The position numbers and the translations under genes are program-made. This document shows, in pieces, positions 1 to 5,890 of a stretch of DNA of 7,260 bases. This stretch comes from an uncultured Actinomycetes bacterium (GTDB taxonomy: Bacteria; Actinomycetota; Actinomycetes; Nanopelagicales; Nanopelagicaceae). How positions within the stretch are numbered: the first letter of the stretch is position 1; each line of letters starts with the position of its first letter. Location: NCBI GenBank assembly GCA_903844585.1, contig CAIMUD010000190.1, forward strand, positions 1 to 7,260. Direction: 5' to 3'. The notes under the pieces are model-generated. The model was not told the origin of the DNA. It searched no databases and was given only the letters and a program-made list of their open reading frames with translations.

Positions 1-536
1 ACGCGAATACCTTCACGAGCAAATTGCACGCCGAGCTCGCGGCTCATTGAAAGCACGCCACCCTTTGATGCTGTGTATGCGATCTGTGATGTTGCAGCGC
101 CCATAGTGGCTACAAAGGATGCAGTATTAATAATTGATCCCTTACCCGCTTTTTGCATGTAAGGAAGGACTGCTTTACAGCAGAGAAATACTGATGTCGT
201 ATTCACGCGAAGCACGCGCTCCCAAGCATCGATGCCAGTGGTTAAAATTGAATCATCATCTGGTGGTGATATGCCTGCGTTATTAAATGCGATATCGATG
301 CGCCCATAGGTATCGAAGGCAACCTTGTACATATTCTCAACCTGAGCTGCGTCAGTAACATCAGCCTTTACGAAGATGCCGCCAGTCTCTTTCGCAATCT
401 TGTTGCCGCTCTCATCGTTGGTATCTACAGCAACAATCTTTGCGCCTTCACTAGCTAGTCGTACCGCTGTTGCATAACCGATTCCGCTACCGGCTCCGGT
501 GATGACTGCAACTCTTCCTTCAAGACGCTGACTCAT
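1..536 (-). CDS. Short-chain dehydrogenase/reductase (SDR), 3' end cut by window edge
   Basis: This NAD(P)-dependent cytoplasmic oxidoreductase is the third gene of the ligase-ALDH-SDR operon. I translated 178 residues from the ATG at 536; the C-terminal 70-80 residues usual for a classical SDR of about 250 residues lie beyond the left edge. Visible signatures are the Rossmann glycine motif TGAGSGIG (residues 13-20), Asp38 at the end of beta-2 (favours NAD over NADP), the DVT step (59-61), NNAG (85-88), and a complete catalytic tetrad of Asn112, Ser140, Tyr154 and Lys158 in YTASKGG. The start is supported by a good ribosome binding site. Automated annotation would probably call it 3-oxoacyl-ACP reductase, but the gene neighbours point to catabolism. 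From memory, the M. tuberculosis cluster glnA4-Rv2859c-aldC-Rv2857c ends in a similar SDR. I infer oxidation of a hydroxyl on a gamma-glutamylated amine. The family is certain; the substrate is unknown. Confidence 0.95.
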   Translation of the reverse strand, partial: MSQRLEGRVAVITGAGSGIGYATAVRLASEGAKIVAVDTNDESGNKIAKETGGIFVKADVTDAAQVENMYKVAFDTYGRIDIAFNNAGISPPDDDSILTTGIDAWERVLRVNTTSVFLCCKAVLPYMQKAGKGSIINTASFVATMGAATSQIAYTASKGGVLSMSRELGVQFAREGIR

Positions 537-541
537 TGCTG

Positions 542-547
542 CTCCTT
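542..547 (-). promoter_or_regulatory. Ribosome binding site of the SDR gene
   Basis: The minus strand reads AAGGAG, with five bases between it and the ATG at 536. It is the best Shine-Dalgarno match in the window and fixes the SDR start. It lies in the 35-base gap after the ALDH stop codon, where I see no terminator, so cotranscription with ALDH is likely. Confidence 0.8.
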
Positions 548-571
548 TTTAGATTGGATTCGTGTTCTGGA

Positions 572-1933
572 CTAGTTATCTGTTGCTATGAAAACGTTTT
601 TAACTTCTGTAAATGAATCCAGCGCATCTGGGCCAAGTTCGCGGCCAAGTCCTGATTGCTTGTATCCACCAAATGGAGTCCAGTAGCGCACAGAAGAATT
701 TGAATTGACCGACAAGTTGCCGCTCTCGATTGCGCGAGAGACGCGAATTGCCTTGGAAGAGTTATTTGTCCAAATAGAACCAGAGAGACCAAACTCTGAG
801 TCATTTGCCTTTGCAATCGCATCTTCTTCACCATCAAATGGCATGACAGATACAACTGGACCAAAGATTTCTTCTTGCCAGACTTTGCTCTGTGTATCTT
901 TTGGCATCATGACAGTCGGCGCCATCCAATATCCGGCACCTGTTGGCGCACTTCCAGTAAATGCAACAGGTTCTGTCACATATGCCTGCACTGCATCAAA
1001 TTGCTTCTTAGAAATCAACGGTCCCATCTCAGCTGTTGCAAGCGTTGGATCTTCAACGCGAAACTTCTTAACAGCTACTTCAAATGCGCTCATAAATTTA
1101 TCGAAGACGCTCTTTTCAACCAAGATACGAGAGCGTGCACAGCAATCTTGTCCCGCATTATCAAAGACGGCGCCAGGGGCAGCAGCAGCAGCTCTTTCCA
1201 CATCGCTATCGGCGAAAATTACGTTGGCGCTCTTACCACCGAGCTCAAGTGTCACGCGCTTCACCTGATCGGCGCACCCAGCCATGATTGATTTACCCAC
1301 TGATGTAGAGCCAGTAAAGACAATCTTTCTAACCTTAGGGTGGGTAACAAATCGATTGCCCACAATCGATCCCTTGCCGACAACTACGTTAAATACACCC
1401 TCTGGAATTCCTGCAAGCAGTGCCAATTCACCTAAGCGAATTGCAGTAAGTGGTGTGTATTCAGCAGGCTTTAAAACAACTGTGTTTCCGGCAGCTAGCG
1501 CTGGAGCAAAACCCCAACTGGCAATTGGCATAGGAAAGTTCCAAGGAACAATGACGCCAACAACTCCAAGTGGTTCCTTAAAGGTAATGTCGATGCCACC
1601 AGCAACTGGAATTTGCTTTCCAAAGAGGCGCTCCGGCGCTGCTGAGTAGTAATTCAAAACGTTTGCAACGTTATCGGCTTCCCATAGTGCGTTACCGAGA
1701 GTATGGCCAGAGTTAGTGATTTCTATCTGTGCCAACTCTTCACGGTGCTCGGTTACAACAGCTGCAAAGGCACGAAGCAACTTTGCGCGATCAGAAGGTG
1801 CAACTTTCTTCCAAGACTGAAAAGCCTTTGATGCCTTTTCGATTGCAGCATCTGTTGCACTTAAATCTGCAAGAGATACTTCTTTAACAATCTTTTCATT
1901 GGCAGGGTTAATTACTTCATATACTGCAGACAT
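572..1933 (-). CDS. Aldehyde dehydrogenase (PuuC/AldC-like)
   Basis: This cytoplasmic NAD-dependent aldehyde dehydrogenase of 453 residues would oxidise an aldehyde to its acid. The oxyanion motif PWNFP (Asn132) is present, as are the cofactor-site Lys155 and Glu158 in KPAEYTP (Glu here favours NAD), FTGSTSVG (207-214), the general base Glu230 in ELGGK, the catalytic Cys264 in GQDCCA, and Glu355 in EEIFGPV. It is some 30-40 residues shorter than the usual 480-500. Much of the shortfall is a compact stretch at about 313-337, before the APTV motif; the N-terminus is also short, but no catalytic residue is missing. It starts six bases after the stop of the GS-like gene. The only Shine-Dalgarno-like match is an AAGG 12 bases upstream of the ATG, inside the preceding gene, so translational coupling is likely. 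In a gamma-glutamylation pathway it would act on a gamma-glutamyl-amino aldehyde. The family is certain and the exact substrate inferred. Confidence 0.96.
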   Translation of the reverse strand: MSAVYEVINPANEKIVKEVSLADLSATDAAIEKASKAFQSWKKVAPSDRAKLLRAFAAVVTEHREELAQIEITNSGHTLGNALWEADNVANVLNYYSAAPERLFGKQIPVAGGIDITFKEPLGVVGVIVPWNFPMPIASWGFAPALAAGNTVVLKPAEYTPLTAIRLGELALLAGIPEGVFNVVVGKGSIVGNRFVTHPKVRKIVFTGSTSVGKSIMAGCADQVKRVTLELGGKSANVIFADSDVERAAAAAPGAVFDNAGQDCCARSRILVEKSVFDKFMSAFEVAVKKFRVEDPTLATAEMGPLISKKQFDAVQAYVTEPVAFTGSAPTGAGYWMAPTVMMPKDTQSKVWQEEIFGPVVSVMPFDGEEDAIAKANDSEFGLSGSIWTNNSSKAIRVSRAIESGNLSVNSNSSVRYWTPFGGYKQSGLGRELGPDALDSFTEVKNVFIATDN

Positions 1934-1939
1934 CGCGAA

Positions 1940-3298
1940 TTAAAACCTTTCGAAGTTTCTTACGAGTTCCCAATCGGTGACCGCTTTGCCATAGGCATCG
2001 AGTTCGACCTGCGCCATATTTGCATAGTGCGCCTGTACTTCGGCGCCAAAGGCATCCTTTACCCATGATGAGTTAACCCACAGTTGCTGGGCCTCAAGCA
2101 TTGACGCTGGCACGCGAGCTGAATCTGAATCGTAGGCGTTGCCTGCAAATGCTTCTTCGAGAGTCATTTTGTTCTTAATCCCATCAAGTCCTGCAGCGAT
2201 AATTCCTGCAACTGCCAAATAAGGATTTACATCCCCACCCGGTACTCGGTTTTCAAGGCGAAGTGATTGACCATGACCGACAAGGCGCAACGCACATGTG
2301 CGATTGTCGCGGCCCCAGCGCACAGCAGTTGGCGCAAAAGATCCCGGAACATAACGCTTATATGAATTGATATTGGGTGCAAACATCAGCGAAAGCTCGC
2401 GAAGGTGCTTGATCTGACCTGCAATGAATTGGCGACCAAGATCTGAGAGTCCGTGCTCTTTATCTTTATCGTCAGCCATCACCATTTCATCTTTTGGGCC
2501 GCGGAAAGATAAGTGAATATGTGAAGAGTTACCCTCTTTTTGGTTTGGCTTAGCCATAAAGGTAAGTGCGTAACCCATCTGCGCGGAAATCTCTTTCGCA
2601 CCATTCTTATAGATCACATGGTTATCACAAGCTGAAAGCGCATCTGAATACTTAAATGCAATCTCGTGCTGACCGAAGTTACATTCACCCTTAACTGATT
2701 CCACCTGCATTCCGGCCCCAGTCATGCCGAGTCGAATCTGGCGAAGAAGTGGCTCGATACGAGATCCACCCAAGATTGAGTAGTCAACGTTGTATTGATT
2801 GACAGGAGTTAAATTCTTATAACCCTTATCCCACGCCTCTTCATATGTATCTGCAAAAACTACAAATTCGAGTTCGGTTCCGACCATCGCCTTCAAGCCC
2901 GCATCAGCTGCAGCCTTGATCTGCTTTTTTAAAATCTGGCGAGGAGATGCCACAACGTCTGTGCCATCTAGCCATTGCACATCAGCAAGTAATAGCGCAG
3001 CGCCATCTTGCCAAGGAATCATGCGAAGAGTGCCGGTGTCGCCAATCATCGCGAAATCTGAATAGCCACGCTCCCACGAAGACATTGCATAACCATCGAC
3101 GGTGTTCATATCTACATCCGCGGCCAGTAAATAGTTGCAACCCTCTGTGCCGTGTCCTAAAACTTCATCAAGGAAAAACTTTGCATCAACGCGCTTACCT
3201 ACTAGTCGTCCTTGCATATCTGTCATTGCAATAACAACGGTGTCGATAGTTTTTTCGGCGATTGCCTTCTTTAGATTTTCTACTGAAAGTGATGACAT
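1940..3298 (-). CDS. Glutamine-synthetase-like gamma-glutamyl-amine ligase (PuuA/GlnA3/GlnA4 type)
   Basis: This ATP-dependent ligase probably joins glutamate to an amine rather than to ammonia. I start it at the ATG at 3298 (452 residues). An ATG at 3379 is in frame, but it lies inside the upstream terminator and its 27 extra residues do not resemble the family. Numbered from my start, active-site residues include Glu142 and Glu144 (TELEF), Glu205 and Glu212 (GECNFGQHE), metal-ligand His260 (NSSHIHLSF), the NSYKR segment at 311-315, and Glu349 and Arg351 in RLENRVP, before NPYLA. The usual GS latch motif with its ammonium-binding Asp is replaced near residues 71-75 by an AMSSW sequence, and the adenylylation-site Tyr context (NLYDLPPEE) is absent. 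Both fit a catabolic homologue rather than a nitrogen-assimilating GS. ALDH and SDR follow directly. The substrate could be a polyamine or ethanolamine; the sequence alone does not decide. Confidence 0.93.
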   Translation of the reverse strand: MSSLSVENLKKAIAEKTIDTVVIAMTDMQGRLVGKRVDAKFFLDEVLGHGTEGCNYLLAADVDMNTVDGYAMSSWERGYSDFAMIGDTGTLRMIPWQDGAALLLADVQWLDGTDVVASPRQILKKQIKAAADAGLKAMVGTELEFVVFADTYEEAWDKGYKNLTPVNQYNVDYSILGGSRIEPLLRQIRLGMTGAGMQVESVKGECNFGQHEIAFKYSDALSACDNHVIYKNGAKEISAQMGYALTFMAKPNQKEGNSSHIHLSFRGPKDEMVMADDKDKEHGLSDLGRQFIAGQIKHLRELSLMFAPNINSYKRYVPGSFAPTAVRWGRDNRTCALRLVGHGQSLRLENRVPGGDVNPYLAVAGIIAAGLDGIKNKMTLEEAFAGNAYDSDSARVPASMLEAQQLWVNSSWVKDAFGAEVQAHYANMAQVELDAYGKAVTDWELVRNFERF

Positions 3299-3305
3299 GC
3301 CGGCA

Positions 3306-3311
3306 AGTATT
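3306..3311 (-). promoter_or_regulatory. Possible -10 element giving a leaderless ligase mRNA
   Basis: The minus strand reads AATACT (within TAATACT), ending seven bases before the ATG at 3298. I see no Shine-Dalgarno sequence at usable distance. A -10 box at this spacing would place the transcription start on or next to the start codon, as in leaderless actinobacterial transcripts. A -35 match is weak (TTTAAT, 17 bases upstream). The call is inferred from spacing and from the terminator just upstream, which implies that the operon needs its own promoter. Confidence 0.35.
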
Positions 3312-3364
3312 ACACCTGTGCGCGATTTATTAAAGTGGGCCAACCCGCATAAGCGGCGGAGAAG

Positions 3365-3399
3365 AGAAAAAGCCCGCACGTTGCGTGCGGGCTTTTTCT
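3365..3399 (-). terminator. Intrinsic terminator after the permease gene
   Basis: There is a perfect 16-bp stem with a three-base loop. Nine inner pairs are mostly G-C (core GCCCGCAC) and the outer pairs include five consecutive A-T pairs, so the minus-strand transcript ends in TTTTTCT. It begins 17 bases after the permease stop codon. The A/T flanks on both sides make it look functional in either direction. It separates the permease transcript from the ligase-ALDH-SDR operon and covers the spurious upstream ATG of the ligase. Confidence 0.93.
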
Positions 3400-3415
3400 T
3401 ATTACTAGTTATTAA

Positions 3416-4954
3416 TTAAATGTTTCGCTTTGGACCTGTGAACCACTTCTTTGCTGATGCCTGCCACCAGAGCCACAAGATAATCAACGCGCCACCAGTA
3501 ACGATTGGTGCGTAGTTCACTGAGGTCCATGTGAAGTCCTTATTTCCGGGAGTTCCACTTGGTGCAAACGGCAGAATGAAGTAGATAGAAACAAATACGA
3601 TTTCTCCTACCGCTAATGAACACATCCACTTGTACTTAGATCCAAGTGTCCACTCGCCAGCTTTGAACTTATCGCCAGCGCGAAGACGTAGCCAGATTGG
3701 AATCAAGAAAGCTAGATAGAGAGAAATTACACAAACAGATACAACCGCGAGGAAAGCAGTTGGTGCACCTGTTGGGCTCTTCCATAGAGCTGGAAGCGTA
3801 AGAACGATTCCAGCAACTGCTGAAGCTAGAACAGCATTTACTGGGACACCGTGTCCGTTAACTTTCTTCCAGAGATTTCCTCCAGGCACAGCACCGTCGC
3901 GGCTAAATGCATACATCATGCGTGAGCAAGATGTAAGGCACGCAGTCACGCAGAAGATCTGTCCGAGAGTTGTAATCACGATGACAACCTTGAATGCAAT
4001 TCCTGCGCCGAGTGCTGATGCAAGAAGGGCGATGATGCTTCCGCCGCCATATGGGTTTACAGCTGGATCAAAGGAGTTGATGTAATCAGTCTTTGTCGCT
4101 GCATAGAGGAATGCCATAAGAAGGATATATCCGCCGACTGCAGAGTATGCAATGGACTTCCAGATTCCCTTAGCTGCTGACATGTGAGCATCGTGTGTCT
4201 CTTCAGATAAGTGAGCTGATGCGTCAAAGCCAGTAATTGTGTACTGAGTCAACAAGAAACCAAGAGGCAGTACGAAGAACCAGTAGGTGTTATCGCCAAA
4301 GCCAGAGTTGTTGATCCTTGTCGTAAACATCCAGTTCAGGCTCTGGTGCTCAGTTGGTACAAGTACCAAGATGCCAACTACAACTGCTGAACCAAATACG
4401 TGCCACCACACTGAGATGTTGTTAAAGCTTGCAAGGAGCGGACCGCTGTAAATGTTTACAAGAGTCGAGAACAAGATAACAATCAAGAAGAGCGCGAACT
4501 GCTGCTTGATGTAATCCCCGCCCATGAAGTTTGTTGCATAGCTTGGGAAATAAAGACCGAGCAAGTTATTAATAAAGCCAGTTACGCCATAACCCACTGA
4601 AGCTGTTACAGAGACCAAACCAATCAGGTTTAACCATCCTGTAAAGAAGCCAGCGCGAGCGCCACCGAGCTTTGATGCCCACCAATAGATACCACCGCTA
4701 GTTGGATATGCGGAGGCAAGTTCGGACATACAGAAACCAATAATCAAAATAAAGATTGAGATCAACGGCCAACCGATAGAGATAGCTACTGGGCCACCGT
4801 TGTTCCATGCCTGCCCGAAAGTTGTGAAGCAACCCGCGAGGATGGAGATGATCGAGAATGAAATTGCGAAGTTCGAGAACGAGCTCCACGTTCTGTTGAG
4901 TTCCTGCTTATATCCGAGCTCCGCCAGGCGGCGCTCATCGGCGTTCATACTCAT
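3416..4954 (-). CDS. APC-superfamily amino acid/amine permease
   Basis: This 512-residue inner-membrane transporter has about 12 hydrophobic segments, roughly at residues 27-48, 55-78, 100-126, 151-170, 183-200, 224-242, 266-286, 305-335 (possibly two), 372-390, 398-422, 444-464 and 480-500. The N-terminal stretch ELGYKQELNR, followed by NFAISFSIISIL, the SELASAYPTSGGIYWW segment (77-92) and GFDASAHLSEET (242-253) are characteristic of the amino acid/choline transporter branch that includes GABA permeases. I infer proton- or ion-coupled uptake of a small amine or amino acid feeding the neighbouring gamma-glutamylation enzymes. It has its own terminator and is transcribed away from the amidotransferase gene at 5100. 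A second ATG two codons downstream (4948) is also possible. The family is secure; the substrate (polyamine, ethanolamine, GABA, choline) cannot be read from the sequence. Confidence 0.94.
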   Translation of the reverse strand: MSMNADERRLAELGYKQELNRTWSSFSNFAISFSIISILAGCFTTFGQAWNNGGPVAISIGWPLISIFILIIGFCMSELASAYPTSGGIYWWASKLGGARAGFFTGWLNLIGLVSVTASVGYGVTGFINNLLGLYFPSYATNFMGGDYIKQQFALFLIVILFSTLVNIYSGPLLASFNNISVWWHVFGSAVVVGILVLVPTEHQSLNWMFTTRINNSGFGDNTYWFFVLPLGFLLTQYTITGFDASAHLSEETHDAHMSAAKGIWKSIAYSAVGGYILLMAFLYAATKTDYINSFDPAVNPYGGGSIIALLASALGAGIAFKVVIVITTLGQIFCVTACLTSCSRMMYAFSRDGAVPGGNLWKKVNGHGVPVNAVLASAVAGIVLTLPALWKSPTGAPTAFLAVVSVCVISLYLAFLIPIWLRLRAGDKFKAGEWTLGSKYKWMCSLAVGEIVFVSIYFILPFAPSGTPGNKDFTWTSVNYAPIVTGGALIILWLWWQASAKKWFTGPKRNI

Positions 4955-4959
4955 ATATT

Positions 4960-4965
4960 CCCCTT
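4960..4965 (-). promoter_or_regulatory. Ribosome binding site of the permease gene
   Basis: The minus strand reads AAGGGG, five bases before the ATG at 4954 and eleven before the alternative ATG at 4948. This favours the upstream start without excluding the other. Confidence 0.6.
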
Positions 4966-5016
4966 CTAATCTGTTGAGGGCTCACACCGCTAAAGGTTTA
5001 TGCCCTGAGTCACACA

Positions 5017-5044
5017 CCGATAGTTTGCGCCGATAGTTCGCAAA
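5017..5044. promoter_or_regulatory. Putative operator: tandem 13-bp repeat overlapping a 21-bp dyad
   Basis: Two adjacent 13-bp copies, CCGATAGTTTGCG (5017-5029) and CCGATAGTTCGCA (5030-5042), differ at two positions. They overlap a perfect inverted repeat, TTTGCG-N9-CGCAAA (5024-5044). A looser third relative, CACCGCTAAAGGTTTA, lies at 4986-5001. The element sits in the 145-base gap between the divergent permease and amidotransferase genes, so one regulator could control both. No regulator gene is in the window. The repeats are seen directly; the operator role is inference. Confidence 0.45.
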
Positions 5045-5071
5045 ATGGAAGCACCTACGCGTTCTTTTCCA

Positions 5072-5077
5072 TACTAT
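5072..5077 (+). promoter_or_regulatory. Candidate -10 box of the amidotransferase gene
   Basis: TACTAT matches the TANNNT -10 pattern and lies 22 bases before the ATG at 5100, giving a leader of about 15 bases that contains a weak AGG Shine-Dalgarno match five bases from the start. I found no convincing -35. The box is 27 bases downstream of the dyad. Confidence 0.4.
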
Positions 5078-5099
5078 TTACCTCAGAAAGCAGGTCGAT

Positions 5100-5846
5100 A
5101 TGTGCCGTTTACTCGGATATGCCAGCGCTACCCCCACGACTTTTTCTGATGCAGCAGGCAAAAACTTTGACCATTTTGTAGAACTAGCTAACGATCATTG
5201 CGATGGATGGGGAATCGCATCAGCTAATCACGGCTCCCATAACCCAGACCTTTACAAAGAACCAGTAGCTGCAACAAAGAGCGCAACCTTTAAAGACAAG
5301 CTCGCACACTCACCATCGGACGGCGCACTACTTCATCTTCGCTGGGCCACCGAAGGCATGGATGTAAAAGAGAGCAATACACACCCATTTACCTACAACG
5401 GAATTTCATTTATCCATAACGGTTCTATCTCCCCCTTTAACTCACTCGACCCACACATCTCCCCTAAATATCTAGCAATGGCCAAGGGCACTACAGATTC
5501 AGAGCGCTATTTCCTCTATCTCTTAACCCAAATTGAAAAACACGGCTTCATCGAGGGAACAAAAGCAGCCCTTACCTACATCAAAAACAACTGCACCTAT
5601 TCATCCATCAACATGATGGCCATGAACGAAGACACCTTCCTCGTTGCCTGTATCTATAACCAGGACAAGATCCCAGCAAAGTTCAAGGACGACACCGACT
5701 ATTACCACCTGCGCTTTAAGAAAACCCAGGATCAAATACTCGTGGGATCCAGCGGATGGAACCAAGATGGCTGGGAAGAACTGCCTAACGGATCGCTACT
5801 TGTGGTGGATAGGAAGACTCTGAAGAGCGAGATTGATAATGTGTAG
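5100..5846 (+). CDS. Class II (Ntn-hydrolase) glutamine amidotransferase family protein
   Basis: This 248-residue single-domain cytoplasmic protein belongs to the YafJ/EgtC-like class II amidotransferases. Cys2 would be the N-terminal nucleophile after Met removal. Other family marks are HCDGWGIA (33-40), HLRWAT (79-84; Arg81 binds the substrate carboxylate), NTHPF (93-97), IHNGSI (105-110; Asn107 and Gly108 form the oxyanion hole), TDSE (132-135) and VGSSGW near the C-terminus. No synthetase or transferase domain is attached, so it probably hydrolyses a gamma-glutamyl amide or works with a separate partner. EgtC, a known relative, removes a gamma-glutamyl group in ergothioneine synthesis, but no egt genes are seen here. 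It is divergent from the permease of a gamma-glutamylation cluster that has no visible PuuD hydrolase, so I infer that it may supply this step. The family is secure, the role speculative. Confidence 0.93.
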   Translation: MCRLLGYASATPTTFSDAAGKNFDHFVELANDHCDGWGIASANHGSHNPDLYKEPVAATKSATFKDKLAHSPSDGALLHLRWATEGMDVKESNTHPFTYNGISFIHNGSISPFNSLDPHISPKYLAMAKGTTDSERYFLYLLTQIEKHGFIEGTKAALTYIKNNCTYSSINMMAMNEDTFLVACIYNQDKIPAKFKDDTDYYHLRFKKTQDQILVGSSGWNQDGWEELPNGSLLVVDRKTLKSEIDNV

Positions 5847-5871
5847 TGGGTAGTGCGCAAGACCTTACTTC

Positions 5872-5890
5872 CGATAACTCTTAATTATCG
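5872..5890. repeat. Short inverted repeat between convergent genes
   Basis: CGATAA and TTATCG form a perfect 6-bp inverted repeat around a seven-base loop, overlapping the hydrolase stop codon. A 10-bp palindrome, CGAGTACTCG (5889-5898), follows inside that gene. It lies between the convergent amidotransferase and hydrolase genes, but the stem is A-T rich and has no T-tract, so a terminator function is doubtful. Confidence 0.25.

Noticed and set aside
705..1649. Plus-strand open frames (705-1268, 875-1291, 1284-1649) opposite the ALDH gene
   Set aside because: They overlap the unmistakable ALDH on the other strand, have no family-like motifs, and are composition shadows.
1940..3298. Primary nitrogen-assimilating glutamine synthetase (GlnA)
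   Set aside because: The latch Asp motif and adenylylation Tyr context are missing, and the gene is in an operon with ALDH and SDR, which points to amine catabolism.
3299..3379. N-terminal extension of the ligase (start at 3379)
   Set aside because: The start codon is inside the terminator stem, there is no ribosome binding site, and the residues do not resemble the family.
5100..5846. EgtC of an ergothioneine cluster
   Set aside because: The fold matches, but no egtA, egtB, egtD or egtE is nearby and the neighbours are amine-utilisation genes.
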